A stretch of 64,000 bases of DNA from Stieleria tagensis (GTDB taxonomy: Bacteria; Planctomycetota; Planctomycetia; Pirellulales; Pirellulaceae): the NCBI RefSeq assembly GCF_024129865.1, contig NZ_JAMYFE010000018.1:62001-126000 (forward strand), written 5' to 3'. Below the pieces are notes generated by a model. That model had not been told where the DNA came from. It did not search any database and saw nothing but the letters and a program-made list of their open reading frames with translations. This document shows positions 47,316-57,013 of the stretch, piece by piece (position 1 is the first letter of the stretch; every line of letters begins with the position of its first letter). Position numbers and translations under genes: made by a program.

Positions 47316-48227
47316 GTGAATGAACCCCGTCAAACGGCGTCTTACCTTTCAAAGCGACTGGCCGCAGCCGGTTTGCGCCCGGTTTCGAAATATGGCCAGA
47401 ACTTTTTGATTGATCTGAACCTGGTCGATCTGATTGCGAATTCCGCCGAACTGCGAAAAACGGATGTGGTGTTGGAAATCGGGACCGGCGTCGGTTCTTT
47501 GACATCGCGATTGTCGGACCTGGCCGGCGCGGTGTTATCGGTTGAGATTGATTTGAACCTACACCAGTTGGCCAGCGAAGAATTGGCCGGGCGGCTAAAC
47601 GTCAAACTGATCCAAGGCGATGCACTGCGAAACAAAAATGCCCTTCGCGGTGATTTGATGGAACTGATCGCAGACGCGATGGCCCGAATCGGTGACGAAG
47701 CACGGTTCTTGTTGGTTGCCAATCTGCCCTACAACGTCGCCACTCCGATCATCTCCAACTTGTTGCACGAAACCCCGACACCGGACGCGATGGTGGTGAC
47801 CATCCAGAAGGAGTTGGCAGATCGAATCGTTGCCGTACCCAGCACCAAGGATTACAGCGCGCTAAGCATCTGGATTCAGTCGCTGTGTGATGCCGAAATC
47901 GTCCGAGTACTTGGCCCCAAGGTGTTTTGGCCTCGTCCCAAAGTCGATTCCGCGGTGATTCGACTGGTGCTCGACCGCGAGCGGCGCGACGCGATTCCGG
48001 ACCTGGATTATTTCCATCAAACCGTCCGCGCGCTGTTTTTTCACCGTCGGAAATACTTGCGTAGCAATGTCATTAGCGCGATGAAAAATCGGTTGAACAA
48101 GAACCAGGTCGATCAGGTTCTACAATCGCTGGGGCATGGCGAGACCGCTCGAGCCGAGGAGTTGACGGTCGCACAAATCCAAGCCTTGGTCGAGGCGCTG
48201 CGACAGGCCGAAGCGCAGCAAGGCTAA
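47316..48227 (+). CDS. rsmA: 16S rRNA dimethyladenosine transferase RsmA/KsgA
   Basis: A 303-aa SAM-dependent methyltransferase. [21 protein letters not shown] (motif I), the VEID segment and NLPYNVATP (motif IV, replacing the usual NLPY-NISTP) identify RsmA, which dimethylates two adjacent adenines near the 3' end of 16S rRNA. The start is a GTG at 47316. It probably shares a transcript with ribE. A hairpin of arms GCAGGCCCC/GGGGCCTGC (48230-48277) follows. Confidence 0.92.
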   Translation: MNEPRQTASYLSKRLAAAGLRPVSKYGQNFLIDLNLVDLIANSAELRKTDVVLEIGTGVGSLTSRLSDLAGAVLSVEIDLNLHQLASEELAGRLNVKLIQGDALRNKNALRGDLMELIADAMARIGDEARFLLVANLPYNVATPIISNLLHETPTPDAMVVTIQKELADRIVAVPSTKDYSALSIWIQSLCDAEIVRVLGPKVFWPRPKVDSAVIRLVLDRERRDAIPDLDYFHQTVRALFFHRRKYLRSNVISAMKNRLNKNQVDQVLQSLGHGETARAEELTVAQIQALVEALRQAEAQQG

Positions 48228-48229
48228 TG

Positions 48230-48277
48230 GCAGGCCCCGGCTGGGGCAACGTCGGTCGGATCCTTGGCGGGGCCTGC
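48230..48277. terminator. Hairpin in the convergent rsmA / YkgJ-like spacer
   Basis: GCAGGCCCC at 48230-48238 and GGGGCCTGC at 48269-48277 are perfect 9-base reverse complements, with a nested CCCCGGCTGGGG. There is no T-run, so intrinsic termination is only possible, not shown. Confidence 0.35.
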
Positions 48278-48315
48278 AACGATGCGACACCGCAGGGGAA
48301 ACTCCCGGCGTGATC

Positions 48316-48756
48316 CTAAACGCTTTTTTCTTTCCGTTGGACTTCGATCTCGGCCAACGAATACAGCTTGCCGTTGCCGGCACCCGGGCATTCCTCGCAG
48401 GTTTCTTTCCACGCGGTTTTTGATTCCAGCGTGGAATCCCAAAACGGCCATGTCCGGCATTGGACCGGACGGGCTTGGTAGACCAGACAGGTGCGGTTCT
48501 CCGGATCCAGCAGGATGCAATCGCCGTCGGGGTATTCCATCAAACTCTTTTGCGCACCGACGCGTCGGATAAACTTCGACTCGAACTGATCGATCGACAG
48601 GTTCATCGCAGCGGCCATGCCGCTGATTTCGTCTTCATCCACCCAGACGAAACCGGGTTCGCCGCTACAACAGGCACCGCACTGGGTGCATTCGAATCGC
48701 AAGCCGTTTTTGTACCACGGGGCGCGAGAGCGAGAGGCTGATTTTTTGCCGGCCAT
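48316..48756 (-). CDS. YkgJ-type cysteine cluster protein
   Basis: A 146-aa cytoplasmic protein with a conserved cysteine set: CTQCGACC near residues 23-30, then CLVYQARPVQCRTWPFW and CEECPG in the second half. This is the UPF0153/YkgJ family, thought to bind zinc or an iron-sulfur cluster; the role is unknown. Basic N-terminus and tail. Converges on rsmA. Confidence 0.86.
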   Translation of the reverse strand: MAGKKSASRSRAPWYKNGLRFECTQCGACCSGEPGFVWVDEDEISGMAAAMNLSIDQFESKFIRRVGAQKSLMEYPDGDCILLDPENRTCLVYQARPVQCRTWPFWDSTLESKTAWKETCEECPGAGNGKLYSLAEIEVQRKEKSV

Positions 48757-49095
48757 GTTGCGGGTTAGAAATCGGTATCAGGGGGGTGACGGATAGGGGC
48801 GGCGCGAGTGTGCGTTGCATCGGCGTGCGATGTCGGACGAAGTCAGCAGAAAACCGAACCGTCAAACGCGATCACGCGCCGATTGTAACGGATCGCCGAA
48901 TCATATCACCCGTCTTTAAACAGGCGAAGGAAAAACCACTGGACAAACTTTGGCGGTGCGGCAGAGTTTGACGAGTTCAACTCTTGCACGGCAAGCTCGA
49001 CTGCAGGTCTCCCTCCCCAACGCCCGCAGTCGTGCCTTGTTTTCGGCGATCGTCCGACGTGCATTTTCAAAGCAACGCTAACGGAGCTAATTGCC
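48757..49095. other. Divergent spacer
   Basis: No gene, repeat or structured RNA recognised between the YkgJ-like and RNase H-like genes. The stretch from 48780 to 48900 is GC-rich; no convincing promoter pair was found. Confidence 0.4.
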
Positions 49096-49821
49096 GTGAA
49101 GCTTTCCTACCCGTTGGACCCCGTCGGCAGTTCGCTGATGTCGCATAACCGAGCCCTTCATAATCCGCCGATTGCCGTGCCCAAACCTGGACTCCCCTCC
49201 CACCAGACCGCCGCGATCAAAACGGATTACTTGCTGGTATGCAATGCCCACTCGACCACACTGGTCGATGGACGCTGGCACTTCACGCTTGAGGCTGCCG
49301 ACGGGGAATTGATTTTGGAAGCGGACGATCACGAGGTTGGCGATTTAAACCGCTTGACTCTGTTGGCCGCCGTGCGTGGGCTGGAGGCCGTCGAAGGCCC
49401 CAGTGGTGTGACGTTGTTGAGTAACAATCGTTACTTGATTCGTTCACTGTCAAACTCGTTACCACGCTGGCGGCAAAACAATTTCATGTGGGAACACTTC
49501 GGTCGTCGGATCGATGTTCAGCACGCGGATTTGTGGCGTCGGATTGATCACGCCTTGGCGATCCACCGCGTGCAAGCCTGTCTGGTCAGTTCCTGTCTGG
49601 TCAGCCACGGCCAACGCGAACCGGCAGCTCCAGCGGCTGAATCGCCACAGTTGCGGGTGGACCGCCCCAGCCTGCCTACTGGAGCAGGCCATTCGGGAGC
49701 AGTGCCGGCACCGAGTGACCGATTGCGTGGTTTGCTGCTCGGTCGCGGCGCGGCATCACCCTCGCCGCGGGTGCCACGACGACGCGGGCGGTTTACGGCG
49801 GAAGATCTGGAATCGACTTGA
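49096..49821 (+). CDS. RNase H-fold protein lacking the catalytic acids
   Basis: A 241-aa protein. Residues about 45-155 follow the ribonuclease HI pattern closely: NRLTLLAAVRGLE matches the family's NRMELMAAIxALE, LLSNNRYLIRSL matches LSTDSQYV, and DLWRRIDHAL matches the last helix. The acids that bind magnesium are replaced: T88 stands where E48 should be and N110 where D70 should be, and no Asp occupies the D10 position (N50). It is therefore probably not a nuclease and may bind RNA/DNA hybrids or protein. The C-terminal 80 residues are Pro/Arg/Ser-rich and unrelated to the fold. The start is a GTG at 49096. It precedes glgB by 142 bases with no clear terminator. The fold is assigned by motif only. 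Confidence 0.68.
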   Translation: MKLSYPLDPVGSSLMSHNRALHNPPIAVPKPGLPSHQTAAIKTDYLLVCNAHSTTLVDGRWHFTLEAADGELILEADDHEVGDLNRLTLLAAVRGLEAVEGPSGVTLLSNNRYLIRSLSNSLPRWRQNNFMWEHFGRRIDVQHADLWRRIDHALAIHRVQACLVSSCLVSHGQREPAAPAAESPQLRVDRPSLPTGAGHSGAVPAPSDRLRGLLLGRGAASPSPRVPRRRGRFTAEDLEST

Positions 49822-49963
49822 ATCGATCTTCCGCCGACGGTCACACGCCTGTTTTTTGCGGGGCGAACGTCGCCCTCGAATTCACCCACAGGTTCGCAGT
49901 CCCTGTGCCAATCTGCGGCCCGTGCTTGCTCCATTTTCTCTCGGATCCAGTTTTCGCTTGACC

Positions 49964-52213
49964 ATGCAAACCCAACTTTCACTCACCGATCTCGGACGAC
50001 TCGTGGGCGGTGACATGGAGAATCCCGGTTCCATTTTGGGCGCTCACCGCGTCGATTATCGAGGCACGCCGGCCACGGCGATTCGCAGCTTCCTGCCGGA
50101 GGCGCAGTCGGCTTGGGTGGTCGACCGGGCCAGCGGAAAGCGTCGTCCGATGCGTAAACTGCATCCAGCGGGATTTTTCGAAGCCATATGCGACTTGTCG
50201 GTCGACGGCTCGACAATCGGGCATAATGATGCAACGACATCACCGCCGCACCCCAATTATCGAATTCAAATGGCTGACAAGACCGGCAAAGTAATTGAGA
50301 CGCAGGATCCCTACTCCGTTCCCTCGATTTTGACCGACTATGACCGCTATCTGCTGGGCGAGGGAAAGCATCACCGGCTGTTCGAATCCCTGGGCGCCCA
50401 ACTGCGTACGGTCGACAAAACCGACGGCGTTAATTTCGCCGTTTGGGCTCCCAATGCACGAATCGTCCAAGTCGTCGGCGATTTCAATGGCTGGGACGGC
50501 CGCGCCCATCAAGCCAAACTGGATCAGTCGGTGGGCATCTGGGAATTGTTCATCCCCAACGCCAAAGAGGGCCAGAAGTACAAGTTCCGGATTCTTGATT
50601 GTAACGGACACTGGGTCGACAAGACCGACCCCTGTGGCTTTGCCGCAGAACTGCCGCCGTTGACCGCGTCGATCATCACCGACCTGGGCAAACACAAATG
50701 GGACGACAGCGAGTGGATGGAGAAACGTGCCGGCGTCGATCCGATGCATGCTCCGATGAACGTTTACGAATGCCACTTGGGAAGTTGGCAGAAAGGCCGC
50801 GGTCGCACTCACGGTTGGCTGGATTACCGTGACCTGGCGCGCCGCTTGGTCGACTACTGTCACCGCATGAATTTCACTCACGTCGAATTATTGCCGGTGA
50901 CCGAGCACCCCTTCACCGGATCATGGGGCTACCAGACCGTCGGCTACTTTGCTCCCACCAGTCGCCACGGAACCCCCGAAGACTTCATGTTCTTCGTCGA
51001 CTACCTGCACCAAAACAACATCGGTGTGTTAGTCGATTGGGTACCGGCTCACTTCCCCAAAGATGCACATGGATTGCGCCGATTCGATGGCAGCGCGTTG
51101 TACGAACACGCCGACCCGCGACAAGGCGAACATCCGGACTGGGGCACGATGATCTTCAACTTCGGACGAAATGAAGTCCGGAACTTTCTGATCGCCAACG
51201 CGATGTTCTGGTTGGAAAAGTATCACATCGACGGGATGCGTGTCGACGCGGTGGCATCGATGTTGTACCTGGACTACAGTCGCGAAGCCGATGAATGGAT
51301 TCCCAACCAATACGGCGGTCGAGAAAACTTAGAAGCGATCGAGTTTCTGCGCGAATTCAACGTCGCCGTTCACGAACACCATCCCGGCGTGGTGACGATC
51401 GCCGAAGAATCGACGGCTTGGCCGGGCGTATCGCGTCCGATTTATGACGGCGGGCTCGGTTTCACCTACAAGTGGAACATGGGTTGGATGAATGACACCT
51501 TGGACTACATGCATAAAGAGCCGATTCACCGCGGTCATCATCAGAATGAACTGACGTTCAGCATGATTTATGCGTTCACAGAAAATTTCATGCTGCCACT
51601 GTCGCACGATGAAGTCGTCCACGGCAAAGGGTCATTGATCAGCCAGATGCCTGGCGACATGTGGCAAAAGTTCGCAAACCTGCGACTGCTGTATTCCTAC
51701 ATGTGGACTCATCCGGGCAAAAAACTGTTGTTCATGGGGGGCGAACTGGCTCAGTGGAACGAATGGAACCATGACGATGGTCCCGATTGGTTGCTGCTGG
51801 ATTTTGAAACGCATCGCGGCATCCAAGAACTGGTCTCGGATCTGAATCAATTGGTGGTGACTCATCCAGCGCTGCATCAACTGGATTTCAGCGGCGACGG
51901 TTTTGAGTGGGTCGATTGCATGAACTGGCAAGAGAGCACGCTGGTGTACCTGCGAAAGGGACTGGAGGGAACCGATCCCATTTTGGTCTGCTGCAATTTC
52001 ACCCCCGTCGTCCGCCGAGGCTACCGAATCGGTGTCCCGAAAAGCGGATTTTGGAAAGAAATTTTCAATAGCGACTCGGACCGCTACGGCGGCAGCAATG
52101 TTGGGAACTACCCGGGCTGTACAACGACCGGCGTCGAACACCACAGCCGTCCCGACAGCATCACCATTGACTTGCCGCCACTGGGCGTGACCATGTTCCG
52201 GTTGGAAAACTAG
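49964..52213 (+). CDS. glgB: 1,4-alpha-glucan branching enzyme
   Basis: A 749-aa GH13 enzyme with an N-terminal extra domain, a CBM48 (NFAVWAPNARIVQVVGDFN near 150), the catalytic barrel with DGMRVDAVASM (nucleophile Asp), IAEEST (acid/base Glu) and LSHDEVVHG, and a C-terminal beta domain. It forms alpha-1,6 branches in glycogen. Length is normal. The ATG at 49964 is chosen; an in-frame extension back to 49514 overlaps the RNase H-like gene in another frame and is rejected. No other glycogen gene lies nearby. Confidence 0.96.
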   Translation: MQTQLSLTDLGRLVGGDMENPGSILGAHRVDYRGTPATAIRSFLPEAQSAWVVDRASGKRRPMRKLHPAGFFEAICDLSVDGSTIGHNDATTSPPHPNYRIQMADKTGKVIETQDPYSVPSILTDYDRYLLGEGKHHRLFESLGAQLRTVDKTDGVNFAVWAPNARIVQVVGDFNGWDGRAHQAKLDQSVGIWELFIPNAKEGQKYKFRILDCNGHWVDKTDPCGFAAELPPLTASIITDLGKHKWDDSEWMEKRAGVDPMHAPMNVYECHLGSWQKGRGRTHGWLDYRDLARRLVDYCHRMNFTHVELLPVTEHPFTGSWGYQTVGYFAPTSRHGTPEDFMFFVDYLHQNNIGVLVDWVPAHFPKDAHGLRRFDGSALYEHADPRQGEHPDWGTMIFNFGRNEVRNFLIANAMFWLEKYHIDGMRVDAVASMLYLDYSREADEWIPNQYGGRENLEAIEFLREFNVAVHEHHPGVVTIAEESTAWPGVSRPIYDGGLGFTYKWNMGWMNDTLDYMHKEPIHRGHHQNELTFSMIYAFTENFMLPLSHDEVVHGKGSLISQMPGDMWQKFANLRLLYSYMWTHPGKKLLFMGGELAQWNEWNHDDGPDWLLLDFETHRGIQELVSDLNQLVVTHPALHQLDFSGDGFEWVDCMNWQESTLVYLRKGLEGTDPILVCCNFTPVVRRGYRIGVPKSGFWKEIFNSDSDRYGGSNVGNYPGCTTTGVEHHSRPDSITIDLPPLGVTMFRLEN

Positions 52214-52306
52214 TGGTGCCCCCACCCGTGCATCTGCCCAGCAATCAATGTTAAAATCATCAGCTGCGTCACGTCACACGGCTTTGAGTCCCGACCGGTT
52301 TTACAG

Positions 52307-52726
52307 ATGCCAGTCCAAATGCAACTTGCTCGGATCATTATTTCCGAGCTCACCGAAAGCCAAGTCATTTATTTGCGCGAGGTCGATGGCGAACGCGAGT
52401 TTCCGATTTTGATCGGAATTTTTGAAGCGACCAACATCGATCGCCGTGTCAAAGAAGATGGTTATCAACCACCGCGGCCGTTAACGCATGACTTGGTGGT
52501 CCGAACGGCCGAAGCACTTGGGGCGACAGTGCATAGCGTGGTGATCAGCGATCTGAGTGATCAGACCTACTATGCCCATTTGAAGTTAGAAACCGATGAT
52601 GGGGAGATGATCGAAATCGATTCGCGGCCGAGTGATGCGATTGCGGTCGCGGTGACCTTCTCGCCGCCGCTGCCAATCTTTGTCGCCGAACATGTGCTGG
52701 ACGAAGCCACCTCCAGCATGCCCTAG
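52307..52726 (+). CDS. Bifunctional nuclease family protein (DUF151)
   Basis: A 139-aa protein of the BFN family: the FPILIGIFEATNI and PRPLTHDLV segments and the closing EIDSRPSDAIAVAV are its hallmarks. Plant and Thermotoga relatives have been tied to RNase and DNase activity, but the physiological role in bacteria is unclear. It lies 93 bases after glgB and precedes the nested palindrome at 52747. Confidence 0.87.
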   Translation: MPVQMQLARIIISELTESQVIYLREVDGEREFPILIGIFEATNIDRRVKEDGYQPPRPLTHDLVVRTAEALGATVHSVVISDLSDQTYYAHLKLETDDGEMIEIDSRPSDAIAVAVTFSPPLPIFVAEHVLDEATSSMP

Positions 52727-52746
52727 TGGTGCCGCACCCGCGTTGT

Positions 52747-52862
52747 GAAGTTGCGCTTTCGCGTCAGGCATTTTTTTGGGTAACCCGACGCGTCAGCGAG
52801 GGATCCCGTTAACACCTTAAATCCCTCGCTGACGCGTCGGGCTACCATCAAAGCGCAACTTC
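52747..52862. repeat. Nested palindromic repeat, family copy A
   Basis: The inner arms CCCGACGCGTCAGCGAGGGAT (52784-52804) and its exact complement (52821-52841) make a 21-bp stem around a 16-base loop (GTTAAC core). The outer arms GAAGTTGCGCTTT (52747-52759) and AAAGCGCAACTTC (52850-52862) enclose it, so the whole 116 bases could fold as one large cruciform. Other family members are at 57197-57256, 60644-60687 and, rearranged, at 2696-2765. It sits between the BFN nuclease and panC. Mobile or regulatory role unknown. Confidence 0.9.
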
Positions 52863-52943
52863 TAAACTCACGCGTCGGGTTGCGATAAAATCACAGCTTC
52901 GAGACGCGCTGGCCTGTCCCACGTTTTTTACCGCAACATCGAC

Positions 52944-53807
52944 ATGCAGATCTTAAAGACCCCCGAACAAGTCTATGCGTTTGTTTGGGGGCTGCGTCGC
53001 CAAGGGGCGAGCGTGGGAGTGGTGCCGACGATGGGCGCGCTGCATGCGGGACACCTTTCGTTGGTCAACGCGAGCCAGCAGTATTGCGATCACAGCGTCG
53101 CTACGATTTTTGTCAATCCGACTCAGTTCGCTCCGGGTGAGGATCTGGACAAGTACCCGCGGACATTGGAGGCGGACTTGGAAGGATTGGCGGCATCGGG
53201 CGCGGCCGCAGTGTTTCTACCCGAACCGCAAGTCATCTACCCGCCTGGATATAGCACAGCGGTGTTACCACCGGACGTCGCACGATGTTTGGAAGGCCAG
53301 TATCGTCCGGAACACTTTCAAGGCGTCGCGACGATCGTGCTGAAACTGTTTCATTTGATTCCGGCGACACATGCTTTCTTTGGCCAAAAAGACTATCAAC
53401 AGTTGCGTGTGATCGAGTCGATGGTACGCGATTTAAATGTGCCCATCGAAATCATTGGTTGTCCGATTGTGCGCGATCCCGATGGGCTGGCAATGAGCAG
53501 TCGAAATCGATACTTGAATCCTTCCGAGCGATCCCGAGCGTTGCGGTTGAGCCAGGCTCTGGATCGAGCCGAATCGCAACTGGCCACAGGTGAAACCGAT
53601 CCTAGGATCATTGAACAACAAATGCGGTCGGTCTTGGACGGTGGCGATTCCCACCAAGGTGTCGATTCAATTGACTATGCGACGGTGGTGGATTGGCGAT
53701 CTTTGCAACCAGTCGACAAGATTAGTGGCGCCGTGGTGGCCTTGATCGCGGCGCATGTCGGATCGACTCGGTTGATTGACAATCGCCTCTGGCCGCGTAC
53801 AACCTGA
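52944..53807 (+). CDS. panC: Pantothenate synthetase
   Basis: A 287-aa protein with PTMGALHAGHLSLV (the ATP HIGH-like motif), FVNPTQFAPGEDLDKYPR, FFGQKDYQQ and the late MSSRNRYL motif (KMSK-like). It joins pantoate to beta-alanine. Length and motifs are normal. The ATG at 52944 opens the first strand (VPTMG). It precedes the nucleotide-sugar decarboxylase by 36 bases. Confidence 0.96.
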   Translation: MQILKTPEQVYAFVWGLRRQGASVGVVPTMGALHAGHLSLVNASQQYCDHSVATIFVNPTQFAPGEDLDKYPRTLEADLEGLAASGAAAVFLPEPQVIYPPGYSTAVLPPDVARCLEGQYRPEHFQGVATIVLKLFHLIPATHAFFGQKDYQQLRVIESMVRDLNVPIEIIGCPIVRDPDGLAMSSRNRYLNPSERSRALRLSQALDRAESQLATGETDPRIIEQQMRSVLDGGDSHQGVDSIDYATVVDWRSLQPVDKISGAVVALIAAHVGSTRLIDNRLWPRTT

Positions 53808-53843
53808 TCAACAAATTCGTCTCCTTCTAACTTGTTTGAATTG

Positions 53844-54812
53844 ATGATTGAACGCATCTTGGTCACCGGCGGCGCAGGGTTCCTCGGCTCACATCTGTGT
53901 GAACGCTTGGTCGACCAAGGACACGACGTGATTTGTTTGGATAATTTCTTTACCAGTCAAAAGTCCAACGTCGCCCATCTGCTGGATCGTCCCAATTTCG
54001 AATTGATTCGGCACGACATCACGCTGCCGATTTTTTTGGAAGTCGACCAGGTCTACAACATGGCTTGTCCGGCCGCGCCGGGACATTACCAATACAACCC
54101 GATCAAGACGATGAAGACCAGCGTGATGGGGGCGATCAATATGCTGGGCATCGCTAAACGCTGTGGTGCCAGAATTTTGCAAGCCAGCACCAGTGAAGTT
54201 TACGGCGACCCTGAAATTCATCCACAGGTCGAATCGTATCGCGGCAGTGTCAATCCGATCGGCATCCGTGCTTGCTATGACGAAGGCAAGCGGGCGGCGG
54301 AAACCTTGTTTATGGATTATCACCGCAGCAACCGGGTTGACGTTCGCATCGTGCGAATCTTCAACACCTATGGACCGCGAATGCATCCTTTTGATGGTCG
54401 CGTGGTCAGTAATTTCATTCGCCAAGCACTGGTCGGCGAAGACATCACGATCTTTGGCGACGGATCACAAACGCGATCGTTCTGCTATCGCGATGACCTG
54501 GTGACCGCAATCATTGCGATGATGAACCATGACGACTTTGTCGGCCCCGTGAACATTGGCAACCCCGATGAATTCACGATTCGCGAACTGGCCGAATTGG
54601 TGATCGAGCTCTCGGGTTCCTCTAGCAAGTTGGTGCAACGACCGTTGCCCTCGGACGACCCGACACGTCGACGCCCAGATATTTCGTTGGCCAAACGAGA
54701 ACTGGGTTGGGAACCTAAAATCAAGTTGGCCGATGGATTGAAACAAACGATTGAGTGGTTCCAATCGATCGATTTGGGCGACTACCGACCACCGACGCCG
54801 AACTACAGCTGA
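53844..54812 (+). CDS. UDP-glucuronate decarboxylase-like, NAD-dependent epimerase/dehydratase
   Basis: A 322-aa short-chain dehydrogenase-type enzyme. GGAGFLGSH (9-17) binds NAD, the active site contains Y145xxxK149 in RACYDEGKR, and [12 protein letters not shown] is typical of the UDP-xylose synthase (UXS) group. It would make UDP-xylose from UDP-glucuronate for cell-surface glycans. A TTG at 53832 would add four residues; the ATG at 53844 is chosen. It is possibly cotranscribed with panC. It converges on rsmG. Confidence 0.86.
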   Translation: MIERILVTGGAGFLGSHLCERLVDQGHDVICLDNFFTSQKSNVAHLLDRPNFELIRHDITLPIFLEVDQVYNMACPAAPGHYQYNPIKTMKTSVMGAINMLGIAKRCGARILQASTSEVYGDPEIHPQVESYRGSVNPIGIRACYDEGKRAAETLFMDYHRSNRVDVRIVRIFNTYGPRMHPFDGRVVSNFIRQALVGEDITIFGDGSQTRSFCYRDDLVTAIIAMMNHDDFVGPVNIGNPDEFTIRELAELVIELSGSSSKLVQRPLPSDDPTRRRPDISLAKRELGWEPKIKLADGLKQTIEWFQSIDLGDYRPPTPNYS

Positions 54813-54826
54813 ACTGCCAAAGCGAT

Positions 54827-55498
54827 TTAGCTGATTTTCATGGGCAGTTCGCGACTCTTGGGCCAGATCTGGACGATCGCCCCCTGGTCTTCTTCGGCGT
54901 CATCACCCAACGGGTACGATGCGATCTTGCGTAATTGCAAATTACCCATCAACCCGTGATGGCGTGCTTCGCTTCGTTCTTCGACCCACTTGGGGCCTTT
55001 GATCAACAGCATCCGATCGACGCTGGACCAGTGCGGTTCGATCCAGCGACAGAGTTTGGTGATGCTACCGACGGCGCGGCACACCAGGCTGCTGAAACGA
55101 AAGTCCGTCAACAGATCTTCGCCGCGCGCGGAATAGACCGGCACCGGCAAATCAAGTTCGGCAATGATTTCACCTAAGACGCTGGCACGCTTGGCCACCG
55201 ATTCGGCCAACGAAACGTCGATGTCGCGACGCAAAATGGCTAATGGAATGCCGGGGATACCGTTTCCACTGCCCAAATCCAAAACCTCTTCGGCCGGATC
55301 CAAGATCGGCGCCAGCTGCAAACAATCCCGCAGATCACGCCCGACGAACAGATCCCAGGTCGTATGACGCGTCAGGTTCAATTGCTCGTTCCACCGCCAC
55401 ATCGCCAAAGCGTAGGCTTGCAACTGCTCGGCAACACTCTCATCCAACTCAACGGAGTGGTTTTCCAAGGCTGCGGCGAAATCGGGATCCAGTGGCAT
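54827..55498 (-). CDS. rsmG: 16S rRNA 7-methylguanosine methyltransferase RsmG (GidB)
   Basis: A 223-aa SAM methyltransferase with VLDLGSGNGIPGIPLAI (motif I), DVSLAESVAKRASVL, and the WNEQLNLTRHTT N-terminal helix typical of RsmG, which modifies G527 of 16S rRNA. Length is normal. Converges with the UXS-like gene 14 bases away. Confidence 0.92.
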   Translation of the reverse strand: MPLDPDFAAALENHSVELDESVAEQLQAYALAMWRWNEQLNLTRHTTWDLFVGRDLRDCLQLAPILDPAEEVLDLGSGNGIPGIPLAILRRDIDVSLAESVAKRASVLGEIIAELDLPVPVYSARGEDLLTDFRFSSLVCRAVGSITKLCRWIEPHWSSVDRMLLIKGPKWVEERSEARHHGLMGNLQLRKIASYPLGDDAEEDQGAIVQIWPKSRELPMKIS

Positions 55499-55727
55499 GG
55501 GCTAGCTGTCGTAAATGAATAAAACTTTTTGTCAGATGCATGATGATGTAATTGCAGTCGTTTGGGAACACGCCGAAGCGAATTGACGGCAAGCGAATTG
55601 AGGTCTCAGACGCACACACCACTGCTCCGCCAGGTCTGTGCCGCGTAGAATCGCTGCACCGATAAAATCAGTATCTCCATAGCCGCAGCCATTTTGCGGT
55701 CACGAAACGTACGGAAACGAATCCCAG

Positions 55728-56756
55728 ATGGCTCGTAACGAACAACTCATTCGTCAACACAAATTGCTCCAGCTTTTGGAACTGTCGCGCTTCGGCCGCA
55801 CTTTGGAAGAGCTGCGCGGGGACCTGGTCGCCGATCTGGGGCTGACCAAACTGCATGAACGAACGGTGCGGCGTGACTTGGAAGCGCTGCAAGCGGCCGG
55901 TTTTGACATCCAGTCGGAAACCGTGCAACGCGGACGCGTTTTTAAACTGGGGCAGAATACGACCGACGTCCACGAAATCGGTATTTCGGCAACCGAATTG
56001 ATCGCCCTGTCGATCGGCCGCGAGCTGCTGTATCCACTGATGGGCACGCAATATTGGCGGGGAATCGAGACTTTCTGGAATAAAGTTCAGGAAGCCGTGC
56101 CCAACGGAGTCTTTGACCATTACGCGCGTTACCGGGCAGCGCTGCACGTGTTTGGGTCACCCACAAAATCGTATGAACGCCAAGAAGGCATGTTGAAAAC
56201 GATCAATCGGGCGATTCTGGAGCACCGAGTGGTCGAAATCGAATACCAGTCGATCGGCAAACCGGTTTCGACGCGGAAAATCGAGCCGTATGGCTTGGCG
56301 GTGTATCAAAGCAGCATCTACGTGATCGCAGCTGCGCCGGAGGTGACCGAGAGCGATCAACGGCTAAGAAACTGGAAGCTCGATCGATTCCAACACGCCA
56401 CGCTGCTGGACGATTACTTCAAACCCGATCCGGAAATTGATCTGTCGAAATACCTGGGTCGTAGCATCGGCATCTTTTCTGGCGACTCCCCGACTCTGGT
56501 GCGGATCAAATTGGGCAAACGCAGTGCCGCCTACGTTCGCGAGGACCCTTGGCACCCCGAGCAACTACTAGAAGACGCAGACGATCAATCATCCATCCTG
56601 ACGGTCCCCGCATCGCATCCGCGGGAGTTGTTGCCCAAAGTGCTGTCGCTTGGGGCGGATGCAGAGGTGATTGAACCAGCAGAATTTCGTACCACCATCG
56701 CCGACGCGGTGCGATTGATGGCCGAAACGTATCAGCAAAATCACACCGATCAGTGA
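55728..56756 (+). CDS. HTH-WYL domain transcriptional regulator
   Basis: A 342-aa protein. The N-terminal winged helix (about residues 10-60, ERTVRRDLEALQAAGFDI) is of the HTH_11/DeoR-like type. A WYL ligand-binding domain follows at about 155-245 (VEIEYQS, then YGLAVYQSSIYVIAA), and a C-terminal WCX extension at 250-330. Such proteins sense nucleotides or sugars and regulate DNA-repair or metabolic genes; a target here is unknown. The ATG at 55728 is used. It overlaps the 3' end of the zinc-ribbon gene by 7 bases on opposite strands. Confidence 0.86.
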   Translation: MARNEQLIRQHKLLQLLELSRFGRTLEELRGDLVADLGLTKLHERTVRRDLEALQAAGFDIQSETVQRGRVFKLGQNTTDVHEIGISATELIALSIGRELLYPLMGTQYWRGIETFWNKVQEAVPNGVFDHYARYRAALHVFGSPTKSYERQEGMLKTINRAILEHRVVEIEYQSIGKPVSTRKIEPYGLAVYQSSIYVIAAAPEVTESDQRLRNWKLDRFQHATLLDDYFKPDPEIDLSKYLGRSIGIFSGDSPTLVRIKLGKRSAAYVREDPWHPEQLLEDADDQSSILTVPASHPRELLPKVLSLGADAEVIEPAEFRTTIADAVRLMAETYQQNHTDQ

Positions 56757-57013
56757 TCACAACCTGTCATTTGAGGCGCGTCGGTCGTGCCAGTTGCACC
56801 TGGGTCCGTGCGGAGCAACATCGATTCCACGCGATCCATCAATCGTTGTGCGTCGTCAACGCAACCGACTAGCTCATCAGAGGCCGAGGCGACAAACTCG
56901 GCGTTGCAATGTCGGCACGCCACCATGCGACCTAACAGTGATCCACGAATTTGAATTCGGCGTCCGCAGGTCGGACAGGATCGTATAAAGCGAACGAGAC
57001 TAGTTGAATTCAT
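56750..57013 (-). CDS. Small zinc-ribbon protein
   Basis: An 87-aa protein whose first half has two CxxC knuckles (CPTCGRR near residues 12-18 and CRHCNAEF near 33-40), forming a treble-clef or zinc-ribbon of the kind found with planctomycete signalling proteins. The second half is plain helix. A ribosome site (CAGGAGTG) precedes the ATG at 57013; an upstream start at 57085 adds 24 unsupported residues. No function assigned. Confidence 0.7.
   Translation of the reverse strand: MNSTSLVRFIRSCPTCGRRIQIRGSLLGRMVACRHCNAEFVASASDELVGCVDDAQRLMDRVESMLLRTDPGATGTTDAPQMTGCDH

Noticed and set aside
49514-49963. N-terminal extension of GlgB
   Set aside because: It lies in another frame of the RNase H-like gene and adds 150 residues outside the GlgB family pattern.
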